DNA from: Chitinivorax sp. PXF-14
GTDB taxonomy: Bacteria > Pseudomonadota > Gammaproteobacteria > Burkholderiales > SCOH01
DNA: 64,000 nt
Reading direction: 5' to 3'
Assembly (NCBI RefSeq): GCF_040812015.1
Contig: NZ_JBFNXJ010000001.1
Coordinates: forward strand, 434,001-498,000
In this document: positions 18,216 to 27,505 of the stretch, piece after piece
Position numbering within the stretch: position 1 is the first letter of the stretch
Layout: the number at the start of each line of letters is the position of its first letter
Notes under the pieces: generated by a model
The model's input: the letters and a program-made list of their open reading frames with translations, nothing else
The model's database searches: none
Told to the model about the DNA's origin: nothing
Program-made: the position numbers and the translations under genes

Positions 18216-19568
18216 ATGTCTACAGTCACCGCCTCCGCATTTGCCTATCCACGCGAAAGGTTTGCCGACATCGTTCAGGCTGCCATGAAGCTGGCCAAGA
18301 ACGGTGGCGCTTCAGCCTGTGAAGCGGAAATATCGGAAGGTTTCGGCCAGAACGTGAGCGTGCGTCAGGGTGAGGTGGAGACCATCGAATACAACCGCGA
18401 CAAGGGGATCGGCATCACGGTCTACGTTGGCCAGCGCAAAGGCTACGCGAGCACCTCTGACCTGTCGCCGAAGGCCGTCGAAGATGCCGTGCGTGCTGCG
18501 CTGTCCATCGCCAAGCGTACCGCAGAGGACGATTGCGCGGGGCTCGCTGACGCAGCCTTACTGGCCGGCAACGCGGTGCCCGACCTGGACCTCTACCATC
18601 CCTGGGCCTTGCCGGTCGAGCAGGCGATCGACCTGGCCAGGCTGTGCGAGGCATCGGCGCGTGCCGTCGATCCACGCATCACGAATTCCGATGGTGCATC
18701 GGTCTCGACCCAGCAATCGCATTTCATCTACGCCAACAGCAACGGCTTTTGCAATGGCTATGCCACATCGCGCCACAGCCTCTCGTGCTCGGTCATCGCC
18801 GAAGAGAATGGCGCCATGCAGCGCGACTACTGGTACAGCGTTGCGCGCAATGCCGGGGATCTCGACACGCCCGAGTTGGTCGGACAGACCGCCGGAGCAC
18901 GCACCGTGCGTCGCCTGGGCGCGCGCAAGATCGAAACCACGCAGGTGCCAGTGCTGTTCGAGGCGCCGCTGGCTGCGGGCCTGCTCGGGCATTTCGTGGG
19001 GGCCGTGAGCGGCGGCGCCCTGTATCGCAAGTCGAGCTTCCTGCTCGACAGCCTCGGTAAGCAGGTATTTTCGCCGCTGGTCACGATCCGCGAGCTGCCA
19101 CACCTGGTGCGGGCGCTCGGCAGCTCGCCGTTCGACAGCGAGGGTGTTGCCACGCATGACCGCGACGTGGTCAGTCAGGGCATCGTCAACGGCTATTTCC
19201 TCGCCAGCTATTCGGCACGCAAGCTGGGCATGCGCTCGACGGGCAGCGCCGGCGGCAATCACAATCTGATCGTCGATTCGACGGGTGAGGATTTCGCCGG
19301 CCTGTTGAAGAAGATGGATCGCGGGCTGCTGGTCACCGAGCTGCTTGGCCATGGCGTCAACTCGGTGACGGGTGATTATTCACGTGGCGCAGCCGGCTTC
19401 TGGGTGGAAAACGGGCAGATTCAGTTCCCCGTCGAGGAAATCACGGTCGCCGGCAATCTGCGGGACATGTTCATGGGCGTGGCGGGCATCGGTTCCGATG
19501 TGCTGGTGCGCGGGGCCAAGCAGTGCGGCTCGATCCTGATCGACCGTATGACCGTGGCGGGAAACTGA
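18216..19568 (+). CDS. pmbA: Metalloprotease PmbA/TldE
   Basis: A 450-residue partner of TldD in the TldD/TldE protease that trims peptides such as microcins and helps degrade CcdA in E. coli. Family stretches include GASACEAEISEG, SVRQGEVETIEYNRDKG, GYASTSDLS, RSTGSAGGNHNLIV and FAGLLKKMDRGLLVTELLGHG, with the terminal VRGAKQCGSILIDRMTVAGN. As expected for TldE, the HExxxH zinc site of TldD is absent. It is divergent from darP, another pairing common in proteobacteria. tldD is not in the window. Confidence 0.95.
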   Translation: MSTVTASAFAYPRERFADIVQAAMKLAKNGGASACEAEISEGFGQNVSVRQGEVETIEYNRDKGIGITVYVGQRKGYASTSDLSPKAVEDAVRAALSIAKRTAEDDCAGLADAALLAGNAVPDLDLYHPWALPVEQAIDLARLCEASARAVDPRITNSDGASVSTQQSHFIYANSNGFCNGYATSRHSLSCSVIAEENGAMQRDYWYSVARNAGDLDTPELVGQTAGARTVRRLGARKIETTQVPVLFEAPLAAGLLGHFVGAVSGGALYRKSSFLLDSLGKQVFSPLVTIRELPHLVRALGSSPFDSEGVATHDRDVVSQGIVNGYFLASYSARKLGMRSTGSAGGNHNLIVDSTGEDFAGLLKKMDRGLLVTELLGHGVNSVTGDYSRGAAGFWVENGQIQFPVEEITVAGNLRDMFMGVAGIGSDVLVRGAKQCGSILIDRMTVAGN

Positions 19569-19571
19569 GCG

Positions 19572-20207
19572 ATGTCCGTCAGCAAGATCGTCCCGCCGCC
19601 CTATTGGGAGCAGGCAACGGCAGCCTTGTCCGACGTGGACGAGGTGCTGGCCAAGCTGATCGCCAATAACCGCGGCCTGCACATGCGCAGCCGCGGCGAC
19701 GCCTTCACCACGCTGGCCCGCTCGGTTGTCGCGCAGCAGGTGTCCACCAAGGCTGCTGAGTCCATCTGGCAGCGTTTCGTCGAGCGTGTCTGCGACGTCA
19801 ATCCCGAGACCGTCCTCAAGCACGAGCAGGCTGACCTGCAGGCTTGTGGCCTGTCGAGCCGCAAGGCGCTGTATCTGCACGAGCTGTCGCGCTACTTCAT
19901 CGCCCAGCCGTTCATGCTGGCGGAGTGGGAGGCGCTCAATGACGATGAGGTGATCCAACGGCTCACGACCATCAAGGGGATCGGCCAGTGGACGGCCGAA
20001 ATGTTCCTGATCTTCTTCATGGCGCGCCCGAACGTGTTGCCGGTGGACGATATCGGCTTGCAACGCGCGATGAGCATGCATTACAACGACGGCCAGCCGA
20101 TCAGCAAATTGAAGATGCGCGAGATCGCCCGACGTTGGGCGCCCTGGCACTCGGTTGCGACCTGGTATATGTGGCGCAGCCTGGAGCCGTTGCCCGTTCA
20201 GTATTGA
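19572..20207 (+). CDS. DNA-3-methyladenine glycosylase II (AlkA-like)
   Basis: A 211-residue base-excision repair enzyme of the HhH-GPD superfamily. SVVAQQVSTKAA begins the glycosylase fold, the helix-hairpin-helix is LTTIKGIGQWTAEMFL (131-146), and the catalytic Asp is D160 in LPVDDIGLQ. It is shorter than E. coli AlkA because the N-terminal beta domain is missing, as in many compact bacterial versions. No Fe-S cysteine cluster is present, excluding Nth/MutY. It begins three bases after pmbA, so it is probably cotranscribed. Confidence 0.92.
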   Translation: MSVSKIVPPPYWEQATAALSDVDEVLAKLIANNRGLHMRSRGDAFTTLARSVVAQQVSTKAAESIWQRFVERVCDVNPETVLKHEQADLQACGLSSRKALYLHELSRYFIAQPFMLAEWEALNDDEVIQRLTTIKGIGQWTAEMFLIFFMARPNVLPVDDIGLQRAMSMHYNDGQPISKLKMREIARRWAPWHSVATWYMWRSLEPLPVQY

Positions 20208-20217
20208 TGTTGGGAGG

Positions 20218-20235
20218 GCGTGCGATAGCGCACGC
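20218..20235 (+). other. Hairpin after the AlkA-like gene
   Basis: GCGTGCG (20218-20224) pairs with CGCACGC (20229-20235) around ATAG, followed by TAAAAAATATAA rather than Ts. It may stabilise the 3' end or attenuate read-through into the TPR gene. Confidence 0.45.
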
Positions 20236-20300
20236 TAAAAAATATAACGCTGACGACACATGATTGTTGGCAAGCATTGGATTTTACAAAGGAGAAAATA

Positions 20301-21083
20301 ATGGCCAAACAAGACTGGCATGAATTCCCGCACGCATCGGACGAGTTTGTTTACGCTGGTGCTGCGCTCAAGAAGAACTGGGCCCGCCTGCATCAGGGCG
20401 ATTGCGAGCCGTTCCCGGAAGACAAAGAGGTGCAGGAAGCCTGGCGCCAATACCATCAAGGTAATTTCGAAAAGGCCTACGAGCTGGGCCTCGAAGCTGG
20501 CGTGCCCGGCTACACCGTGGCGATGAAGGCACTGGCCATTCACGCGACCTATCTGGTCGACGACGAACGCGCCAAGATGAAGGCTTTCCAGGAAGCCATG
20601 AAGCTTGGTGAGGCCGCGCAGAAGGACATGCCCGACAATCCCAATAGCTGGTACTTCACCGCGATGGCGACCGGCCGCTACGGCCAGACGATCTCGATCG
20701 CCAAGGCGCTGTCCGAAGGCCTGGCCGGGACCATCAAGAACTGCCTGGACAAGACGCTGGAACTCGCCCCCGATCATTCCGAGGCGCACACTGCCTATGG
20801 CTCCTGCCATGCCGAAATCGTCAACAAGGTTGGCCCGATGCTGGCTGGCCTGACCTATGGCGCGAGCAAGGACAAGGCCGTCGAGCACTTTGAGAAGGCG
20901 CTGGCGATCAAGTCGGACTCGGCTATCGCCAAGATCGAGTACGCCAATGCACTGATGATGCTGTTTGGCGACAAGAAGATCGACGACGCGACTCGCCTCT
21001 ACAACGAAGCGGCGGAAGCCGAGTCGGTCGAGGCGATGGAGAAACTCGACCAGATGCGCGCCGCAGCCGAACTCGAAGACTGA
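20301..21083 (+). CDS. TPR-repeat protein of unknown role
   Basis: A 260-residue soluble protein without signal peptide. Helix-turn-helix repeats with the TPR spacing of small and large residues are visible, for example WRQYHQGNFEKAYELGLEAG (about 51-70), LDKTLELAPDHSEAHTAYG and HFEKALAIKSDSAIAKIEYA. Such proteins scaffold protein complexes. ATG 20301 has an excellent AAAGGAG; an upstream reading from 20277 is not supported. It is a single-gene transcript, closed by its own terminator. I do not recognise a characterised orthologue. Confidence 0.8.
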   Translation: MAKQDWHEFPHASDEFVYAGAALKKNWARLHQGDCEPFPEDKEVQEAWRQYHQGNFEKAYELGLEAGVPGYTVAMKALAIHATYLVDDERAKMKAFQEAMKLGEAAQKDMPDNPNSWYFTAMATGRYGQTISIAKALSEGLAGTIKNCLDKTLELAPDHSEAHTAYGSCHAEIVNKVGPMLAGLTYGASKDKAVEHFEKALAIKSDSAIAKIEYANALMMLFGDKKIDDATRLYNEAAEAESVEAMEKLDQMRAAAELED

Positions 21084-21102
21084 ACTTCGGGCCGCATCCG
21101 AC

Positions 21103-21141
21103 AAACCGCAGCAGGCCTATGTGTCTGCTGCGGTTTTTTTT
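21103..21141 (+). terminator. Terminator after the TPR gene
   Basis: AAACCGCAGCAG pairs with CTGCTGCGGTTT around a ten-base loop, followed by an unbroken T run to 21141. Confidence 0.92.
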
Positions 21142-21177
21142 GCCTGCTTCCCGCGCCGGCAAGGTGGCAATGGGTTT

Positions 21178-21202
21178 CGGTTATCCACGATGTGGCTAAC
21201 CG
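21178..21202 (+). promoter_or_regulatory. Hairpin/dyad in the dctA leader
   Basis: CGGTTA (21178-21183) pairs with TAACCG (21197-21202) and CCAC with GTGG inside it, giving a stem with one mismatch and a GAT loop. It lies 80 bases before the dctA start and could be an operator or an RNA structure. I see no sigma-54 -24/-12 element of the kind that drives dctA in rhizobia. Confidence 0.4.
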
Positions 21203-21282
21203 TGATGTGGATATTCACAATCGATTCAAGGGGCTGGCGAGCGTAGTGTCACACCATCCGAAACCCTGATGGAGGCGACAAC

Positions 21283-22611
21283 GTGAAAAAGCCCTTCTAC
21301 CAAGTCCTGTACGTGCAGGTCCTGTTCGCCATCGCCGCCGGCGTGCTGCTTGGCTATTTCGAGCCCAAGCTGGGCGTCAATCTCAAGCCGCTCGGCGAAG
21401 GCTTCATCAAGCTGGTGAAGATGATCATTGCTCCAGTGATCTTCTGCACCGTTGTGCATGGCATCGCCGGCATGCAGGACATGAAGAAGGTCGGGCGCGT
21501 GGGCGGTAAGGCGCTGCTGTATTTCGAGGTCGTCTCGACCTTCGCCTTGCTGATCGGTTTGGTCGTCGCCAACACATTGAAGCCCGGAGCGGGTTTCAAC
21601 GCCAATCTGGCGGCGCTCGATACCAAGGCGATCGCCGATTTCACCGCGAAGGCGCATGCCCAGGGCACGGTGGACTTCATCCTCAACATCATTCCGACTA
21701 CCTTCGTCGATGCCTTCGCCAAGGGCGACATCCTGCAGGTGCTGCTGCTGGCCATCCTGTTCGGCTTCTCGCTGTCCGCGCTTGGCGACAAGGGCAAGCC
21801 GGTGCTGGATCTGGTCGAGCAGTTCTCCAAGGTGGTGTTCGGTATCGTCAATATTGTGATGAAGGCCGCCCCGATCGGCGCGTTCGGTGCCATGGCGTTC
21901 ACCATCGGCAAGTACGGTATCGATGCGTTGATCCCGATGGCCAAGCTGATGGGCTCCTTCTACCTGACCTGCGCATTGTTCGTGTTGCTGGTGCTGGGCA
22001 CCATCGCCAGGGCGACCGGGTTCAGCATCATCCGCTTCATCGCCTACATCAAGGAGGAGCTGCTGATCGTACTGGGCACCAGCTCGTCGGAAAGCGCGCT
22101 GCCGCGCCTGATGAGCAAGATGGAACGGCTCGGCTGCTCGCGTCCGGTGGTGGGCCTGGTGGTGCCGACCGGCTATTCGTTCAACCTCGATGGCACCAAT
22201 ATCTACATGACCATGGCGGCGCTGTTCATCGCCCAGGCCACCAACACCGATCTCACGCTGACGCAACAACTGACCATCCTGGCGGTGGCCATGCTGACCT
22301 CGAAAGGGGCTAGTGGCATCACCGGTGCTGGCTTCATTACGCTGGCGTCGACACTGGCGGTGGTGCCGAGTATCCCGGTTGCCGGTATGGCCTTGATCCT
22401 GGGGATCGACCGCTTCATGAGCGAGGCGCGCGCGCTGACCAACTTCATCGGCAATGCCGTTGCTACGGTGGTGGTATCGCGCTGGGAGAAGGAGCTCGAT
22501 CACGCCAAGCTGCAGCGCGTGTTGTCGGGCCAGGCCGACGAAGAGCCGGTGATGCCGGCAATCGACCTCGGCCTGCCCGAGCTGGCGACATTGGCTGCCG
22601 CCAGCCGCTGA
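21283..22611 (+). CDS. dctA: C4-dicarboxylate:cation symporter DctA
   Basis: A 442-residue inner-membrane symporter for succinate, fumarate and malate of the DAACS (glutamate-transporter-like) family. Signature segments are [20 protein letters not shown], the serine-rich hairpin [17 protein letters not shown], and [13 protein letters not shown]. About eight membrane helices plus two re-entrant loops are expected. The start is GTG at 21283 with GGAGG upstream. It is a single gene with its own terminator; no DctB/DctD-like sensor pair is adjacent, so regulation is from elsewhere. Confidence 0.95.
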   Translation: MKKPFYQVLYVQVLFAIAAGVLLGYFEPKLGVNLKPLGEGFIKLVKMIIAPVIFCTVVHGIAGMQDMKKVGRVGGKALLYFEVVSTFALLIGLVVANTLKPGAGFNANLAALDTKAIADFTAKAHAQGTVDFILNIIPTTFVDAFAKGDILQVLLLAILFGFSLSALGDKGKPVLDLVEQFSKVVFGIVNIVMKAAPIGAFGAMAFTIGKYGIDALIPMAKLMGSFYLTCALFVLLVLGTIARATGFSIIRFIAYIKEELLIVLGTSSSESALPRLMSKMERLGCSRPVVGLVVPTGYSFNLDGTNIYMTMAALFIAQATNTDLTLTQQLTILAVAMLTSKGASGITGAGFITLASTLAVVPSIPVAGMALILGIDRFMSEARALTNFIGNAVATVVVSRWEKELDHAKLQRVLSGQADEEPVMPAIDLGLPELATLAAASR

Positions 22612-22629
22612 GGCCTACCGCAGGCAAGC

Positions 22630-22656
22630 AACCCCGCCAAGTGGCGGGGTTTTTCT
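22630..22656. terminator. Terminator between dctA and the Kef-type gene
   Basis: AACCCCGCC pairs with GGCGGGGTT around AAGT, followed by TTTCTT. It serves dctA; the minus-strand gene ends at 22684, so it may act there as well though its T run on that strand is poor. Confidence 0.85.
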
Positions 22657-22683
22657 TTATGTGTCGCGAAGCCGCACCTGGCC

Positions 22684-24651
22684 TCAGCCTTCGAGCAGGC
22701 GGGCTTCCGCCTTGGCCAGCCGGGCGGGGCGCCCCAGCAGCACCAGTACGTCGCCGACGTTGACCACGACCTCGTCGCTGGGCTCGACGCCCTTGATATT
22801 GCGCCGCTTGATTGCCTTGATCTCGACCAGCTCGGCAACGCGCAGCTCGCCAAGCGATTTGCCGACCGAGGCGGCCTCTTCGGTGATCAGCACGCTGTGC
22901 AGTCGCGGCTGATCCTGTTCGCTCGGGTCGTCGCTGTCATCCGTCGCGCCGCGGAAGAAGCCGCGGAACAGGTCGTAGCGCTCCTCGCGGACGCTGCGGA
23001 TGTGTTGCAGCACGCGATTGAGCGGCGTGCCGAGCAGCATCAGTACGTGCGAGGCCAACATCAGGCTGCCCTCCATCACCTCGGCCACCACCTCGACCGC
23101 GCCGGCTTCCTTGAGCTTGTCGACATCGGTTTCGTCGAAGGTGCGCACGATCACCGGCAGGCCTGGTTTCAGCGCCTGCACGTGGCTCAGGATCCGCAGC
23201 GCCATATGCGTGTCGCTGAACGTGACGACGACCGCCTGCGCACGCGATAGGCCGGCCGCCATCAGCACTTCGCGCTTGCCGGCATCGCCGAACACCACCG
23301 AGTCGCCCGCCGCTGCGGCCTCGCGCACCCGCTCCGGGTCGAGATCCAGCGCGAAGAAATGGATTTCCTCGCGCTCCAGCAGGCGCGCCAGATTCTGGCC
23401 GCTGCGGCCGTATCCGCACAGGATCACGTGGTTGCGCGCGAGCATCGACTGCACTGCGATCTGGGTCAGGTTGAGCGACTCGTTGAGCCATTCCGATGCG
23501 ACGAAGCGTCGCACCAGCGCGTCGCGCTTCTGCATCAGGAAGGGCGCGACCAGCATCGACAGCAGGATGGCACCGAGCAGCGCCTGTTCCAGATTGGGGG
23601 GCAGCAGCTGGTGCCCGTGAGCCAGCGCGATCAGCACGAAGCCGAACTCCCCGGCTTGGGCGAGCGACAACGCAGTACGCCAGGCAACCGAGCTCGGGCT
23701 GCGCATCAACCGCGATAGGCCGAAGATCAGCAAGGCCTTGAGCGGGATCAGCAGCACCAGGAAGAGCAGCAGCAGCGGCCATTGCTGCTCGAGCGTGGCA
23801 AAGTTGAGGCGCATGCCGACGGTGACGAAGAACAGGCCCAGCAGTACATCCTGAAACGGGCGGATATCGTCTTCGACCTGGTAGCGGTACTCGGTCTCAG
23901 AGATCAGCATGCCGGCCAGGAAGGCGCCCAGCGCCAGCGACAGGCCGGCGAGCGAGGTCAGGTAGGCGATGCCGAGCGTCACCAGCAGCAGGTTGATGAT
24001 GAACAGCTCTTTCGAGCGCTGCTTGGCCACCATGTGGAACCATGGCCGCATCAGCTTCTGCCCGTAGTAGAGCAGGATGGTGAGCACGATGATGGCCTTG
24101 AACGTCGCCCAGCCCAGTGCCTCGATCACACCGCCGGCCGGGTTCGCCAGCGCGGGGATCAGGATCAGCAAGGGCACCACGGCCAGGTCCTGGAACAACA
24201 GCACGCCGATGATCTGTTGCCCGTGCGGGGTGTTGAGCTCGACGCGCTCGTTGAGCAAGGTGCTGACGATCGCCGTCGACGACATGGCCAACGCCCCGCC
24301 CAGCGCCACGCTGGCCGCCCAGGGCAGGTGGCCGAACCAGGCCAGCGGCAGCGTCAGCGCGATGGTCGCCAGCACCTGGCCGGCACCGAGGCCGAACACC
24401 GAATGGCGCAGCGCCTTGAGCTTGGGCAGGCTGAATTCCAGGCCGATGCTGAACATCAGGAACACGATGCCGAACTCGGCCAGGTAGGAGGTGTCCTCGC
24501 TGTTGGGCAGCAGGGCCAGCGCGTTCGGGCCGATGACGATGCCGACGATCAGGTAGCCGAGCAGGGCCGGCAGCTTCAGCTGGCGGCAGGCGACAACCGC
24601 CAGTACCGCGGCGGCAAGCAGGATGAGCGTGGCAGGCAAGGCGCCGTGCAT
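22684..24651 (-). CDS. Kef-type monovalent cation:proton antiporter
   Basis: A 655-residue CPA2 antiporter. Residues 1-380 form about 12 membrane helices with LLFQDLAVVPLL (Asp155 at the ion-binding position). An RCK_N domain (about 407-525) has the NAD-type loop GYGRSG (413-418) and DLDPERV, and an RCK_C domain fills 570-655. This is the KefB/KefC layout, used for potassium efflux during electrophile stress, but no ancillary KefF/KefG gene is adjacent and glutathione control is not shown. ATG 24651 is chosen; the frame extends 22 more codons upstream without support. It diverges from kdsD. Confidence 0.9.
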   Translation of the reverse strand: MHGALPATLILLAAAVLAVVACRQLKLPALLGYLIVGIVIGPNALALLPNSEDTSYLAEFGIVFLMFSIGLEFSLPKLKALRHSVFGLGAGQVLATIALTLPLAWFGHLPWAASVALGGALAMSSTAIVSTLLNERVELNTPHGQQIIGVLLFQDLAVVPLLILIPALANPAGGVIEALGWATFKAIIVLTILLYYGQKLMRPWFHMVAKQRSKELFIINLLLVTLGIAYLTSLAGLSLALGAFLAGMLISETEYRYQVEDDIRPFQDVLLGLFFVTVGMRLNFATLEQQWPLLLLFLVLLIPLKALLIFGLSRLMRSPSSVAWRTALSLAQAGEFGFVLIALAHGHQLLPPNLEQALLGAILLSMLVAPFLMQKRDALVRRFVASEWLNESLNLTQIAVQSMLARNHVILCGYGRSGQNLARLLEREEIHFFALDLDPERVREAAAAGDSVVFGDAGKREVLMAAGLSRAQAVVVTFSDTHMALRILSHVQALKPGLPVIVRTFDETDVDKLKEAGAVEVVAEVMEGSLMLASHVLMLLGTPLNRVLQHIRSVREERYDLFRGFFRGATDDSDDPSEQDQPRLHSVLITEEAASVGKSLGELRVAELVEIKAIKRRNIKGVEPSDEVVVNVGDVLVLLGRPARLAKAEARLLEG

Positions 24652-24773
24652 GGAGGGTTCCCGTTGGCGTGAACGGCCGCCTTGCGTCTGCAATTCAAGC
24701 CTGGAGCGGCTTGCCAATGAGCGGCCGAGGTTTCTTTTTTCGCTCGATTATAACCTTGTTATACTTTCGCCCC

Positions 24774-25760
24774 ATGACAGTAACCAACTCTTCTTCTGCG
24801 GCCGTGCTGGCGCTGGCGCGCGAAGTGCTGCAAATCGAGGCATCGGCCATCCTGGGCTGTGCCGACAAGCTTGACGATGGCTTTGCCCGCGCCGTCGATA
24901 TCGTGCTGGCCTGCAAGGGGCGTGTCGTGGTGAGCGGTATGGGCAAGTCCGGCCATATCGGCCGCAAGATCGCCGCGACGCTCGCCAGTACCGGCACGCC
25001 GTCCTTCTTCATGCACCCCGGCGAAGCTGCCCACGGCGATCTGGGGATGATCGCCCCAAGCGATGTGGTGCTGGCGCTGTCCAACTCCGGCGAGAGTGAG
25101 GAGCTGATTGCGTTGCTGACGCCGATCAAGCGCCGTGGCGTGCCGCTGATCGCGATCACCGGCAAGCGTGATTCGACGCTGGGCCGGCAGGCCGACGTCG
25201 TGCTCGATTCGGGGGTGGACAAGGAAGCCTGCACGCTCAATCTCGCGCCGACGGCCAGTACCTCGGCCCAGTTGGCGCTGGGCGACGCGCTGGCCATCGT
25301 GCTGCTCGACCGCCGTGGCTTCGGCGCCGACGACTTCGCCATGACCCATCCCGGCGGTAGCCTGGGGCGGCGCCTGCTCGTCCATGTTCGCGACATCATG
25401 CACGAGGGCGAGGCCCTGCCTGCGGTGTCCGCCGACACGCTGCTCAAGGACGCATTGTTCGAAATGTCGCGCAAGGGCCTGGGAATGACGGCCATCGTGG
25501 ATGCCGAACGGCGAGTGCTGGGGGTCTTTACCGACGGCGATCTGCGGCGCGTGCTCAACCGCGACGTCGACCTCAAGGCCACGCCGGTGGGTGAGGTCAT
25601 GAGCGCCAATCCGCGGCGCATCGGGCCGGAGAAGCTGGCGGCCGAAGCGGTGCAGATCATGGAAGCCAATAAGATCGGCGGGCTGCTCGTATGCGACCCC
25701 GATGGCCGCCTGGTCGGCGCGCTCAATATGCAGGACCTGCTGCGGGCCGGCGTGGTATAA
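24774..25760 (+). CDS. kdsD: D-arabinose 5-phosphate isomerase
   Basis: Interconverts ribulose-5-phosphate and arabinose-5-phosphate, the first step of Kdo synthesis for LPS. The 328-residue protein has a SIS domain (about 40-175: VSGMGKSGHIGRKIAATLAS, LSNSGESEEL, TASTSAQLALGDALA) and two CBS domains (about 205-328). ATG 24774 lies eight bases after a TATACT that may be the -10, implying a short leader; the frame is open upstream from 24669 but overlaps the divergent promoter region. It heads a cluster running to rapZ. Confidence 0.95.
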   Translation: MTVTNSSSAAVLALAREVLQIEASAILGCADKLDDGFARAVDIVLACKGRVVVSGMGKSGHIGRKIAATLASTGTPSFFMHPGEAAHGDLGMIAPSDVVLALSNSGESEELIALLTPIKRRGVPLIAITGKRDSTLGRQADVVLDSGVDKEACTLNLAPTASTSAQLALGDALAIVLLDRRGFGADDFAMTHPGGSLGRRLLVHVRDIMHEGEALPAVSADTLLKDALFEMSRKGLGMTAIVDAERRVLGVFTDGDLRRVLNRDVDLKATPVGEVMSANPRRIGPEKLAAEAVQIMEANKIGGLLVCDPDGRLVGALNMQDLLRAGVV

Positions 25761-25812
25761 GCTGCAGTAGGCTGGGCTGCCCCTGTGCGGGGGCACAATC
25801 AAAGGATATTTC

Positions 25813-26337
25813 ATGCAGGCAGTATTCGAGCGGGCGCAGTCGGTCCGCGTAATGATTTTTGACGTAGACGGCGTATTGACCGACGGCAAACTCTATCTGT
25901 CCGACAGTGGCGAAGAGATCAAGGCCTTCAATACCCTCGACGGCCACGGGCTGAAGATGCTCAAGGCCAGCGGTGTCGAGCTGGCCATCATCACCGGCCG
26001 GCGCTCGCGCCTGGTTGAGCTGCGCGCCAAAAATCTAGGTATCGATCACCTCTACCAGGGCGTCGAAGACAAGCTGACGGCATTCGCCGAACTGCTCGCC
26101 AAGCTAGGACTGACGGCCGAGCAGGCAGCCTATATGGGTGACGACGTCGTCGATCTGCCGGTGATGCGCCGCTGTGCCATCGCGTTCACCGTGCCGGCCG
26201 CGCCGGCGAGCGTCAAACGCTACTCCCATTATGTCGCGGTTGCCGGTGGCGGTGAGGGTGCCGCGCGCGAGGTGTGCGAGCTGTTGATGCAGGCGCAGGG
26301 CACGTTCGATCAGCAAATGGCAAAGTACCTGGAATGA
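25813..26337 (+). CDS. kdsC: Kdo-8-phosphate phosphatase
   Basis: Dephosphorylates Kdo-8-phosphate to free Kdo. The 174-residue HAD-family protein has the nucleophile motif IFDVDGVLTDG (15-25, D17 and D19), the second motif IITGRRS, and the acidic motif MGDDVVDLPVM. It acts as a tetramer without a cap domain, as its short length implies. The stop overlaps the lptC start as ATGA, so the two are translationally coupled. Confidence 0.96.
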   Translation: MQAVFERAQSVRVMIFDVDGVLTDGKLYLSDSGEEIKAFNTLDGHGLKMLKASGVELAIITGRRSRLVELRAKNLGIDHLYQGVEDKLTAFAELLAKLGLTAEQAAYMGDDVVDLPVMRRCAIAFTVPAAPASVKRYSHYVAVAGGGEGAAREVCELLMQAQGTFDQQMAKYLE

Positions 26338-26912
26338 CGCTGGAACGTGGCGGTCTGATCGCTCCCATCGCCGTGGCTGCCGCGCTGGCCGCCGGCACCT
26401 ACTGGCTCGACCGGGTGAGCCAGCTCCCCGGCATCGAGGCGCAGGGCGCCAAGGCCGGGGTGCCCGACGTGACCATGCAGCACTTTCGCGCCACCCAGAC
26501 CGGCATCAACGGCGTGCCGCAATACATCGTCACCGCGCAACGCGCAATGCATTACCAGTTGGGCAACTACACCGACCTGTTCGGCGTGCGCATGACGGAT
26601 TACACCCCAAATCAGCCGGTGATGCGTGTCGATGCCGCCGACGTGCGCGTCACGCAGGATGACGAAACCTTCTATTTCGGCGGTAACGTGCACATGGTGC
26701 GAGATGCCGATGCCAGGTCGACGCCACTCAATCTGGTCACCACCAAGCTTTGGTCGTGGCCGCGCAAAGGTATGTTGAAGACCGACAGCGCCGTCGAGAT
26801 ATGGAATGACACCATGAAGGTGACTGCAGTCGGCATGGAGCTGGACCGCAACACCCAGATCATCAAACTGAAATCGAGAGTCAGGGCGACCTATGTCAAA
26901 CCTCAAGCCTGA
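26334..26912 (+). CDS. lptC: LPS export protein LptC
   Basis: A 192-residue bitopic inner-membrane protein that passes LPS from the LptBFG transporter to periplasmic LptA. One N-terminal helix (about 8-25, PIAVAAALAAGTYWL) is followed by a beta-jellyroll domain. Sequence is poorly conserved in this family, so the call leans on the TM-plus-beta layout and the position between kdsC and lptA. Its end overlaps lptA by 20 bases. Confidence 0.93.
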   Translation: MTLERGGLIAPIAVAAALAAGTYWLDRVSQLPGIEAQGAKAGVPDVTMQHFRATQTGINGVPQYIVTAQRAMHYQLGNYTDLFGVRMTDYTPNQPVMRVDAADVRVTQDDETFYFGGNVHMVRDADARSTPLNLVTTKLWSWPRKGMLKTDSAVEIWNDTMKVTAVGMELDRNTQIIKLKSRVRATYVKPQA

Positions 26913-27498
26913 ACATTTCATCGCTGCGCTGTTGCTGGCCGCGCCGATTGCCGCGCAGGCGGAGAGCGCCGACCGCAACAAGCCCATCCAGGTCGAAGCC
27001 GATGGGTTTACCGGCGATGAAAAGAACAAGACCAGCACCTACACCGGCAACGTCGTGATGACCCAGGGCACGATGGTACTGCGTGCCGACAAGGCCATCA
27101 TCAAGCAGGATGCCGAAGGCAACTACTTTGCCACAGCCAACGGGTATCCGATCAGCTACCGCGAGAAGCGCGACAACAGCGACGAATACCTCGAAGCCCA
27201 GGCCGAGCGGCTCGACTACAACGGCAAGCTCGGGCAGCTGCAGCTGTTCACCAAGGCGCGCCTGAAGCGCGGCACCGATGAAGTGCGCGGCGACTACATC
27301 TTCTACGATCAGCAAAATGGCGATTTCAAGGTCGGCCCTGGCGGCGACGCCAAGCCGGCCCAGGGGCAGCAGCCCGGCCGCGTGCGCATGACCATCCAGC
27401 CCAAGCCCAAGGAAGGCGCGCCCGCCAGCGGCAAGCCCGCCGAGGCGCCGGCCACGCTCAAGCCCTCGTCCAGCATTGTCAAGCCACGAGAGGAATGA
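26893..27498 (+). CDS. lptA: Periplasmic LPS-binding protein LptA
   Basis: A 201-residue periplasmic bridge that carries LPS to the outer membrane. The signal peptide ends about residue 23 ([10 protein letters not shown]). The OstA-type beta domain shows [39 protein letters not shown] and [16 protein letters not shown], then a Pro/Lys-rich tail (about 155-201) that is longer than in E. coli. Eight bases separate it from lptB. Confidence 0.95.
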   Translation: MSNLKPEHFIAALLLAAPIAAQAESADRNKPIQVEADGFTGDEKNKTSTYTGNVVMTQGTMVLRADKAIIKQDAEGNYFATANGYPISYREKRDNSDEYLEAQAERLDYNGKLGQLQLFTKARLKRGTDEVRGDYIFYDQQNGDFKVGPGGDAKPAQGQQPGRVRMTIQPKPKEGAPASGKPAEAPATLKPSSSIVKPREE

Positions 27499-27505
27499 GC
27501 CAGGC

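Noticed and set aside
21226-22503. 425-codon frame opposite dctA
   Set aside because: Antisense shadow of a clear DctA; no conserved feature.
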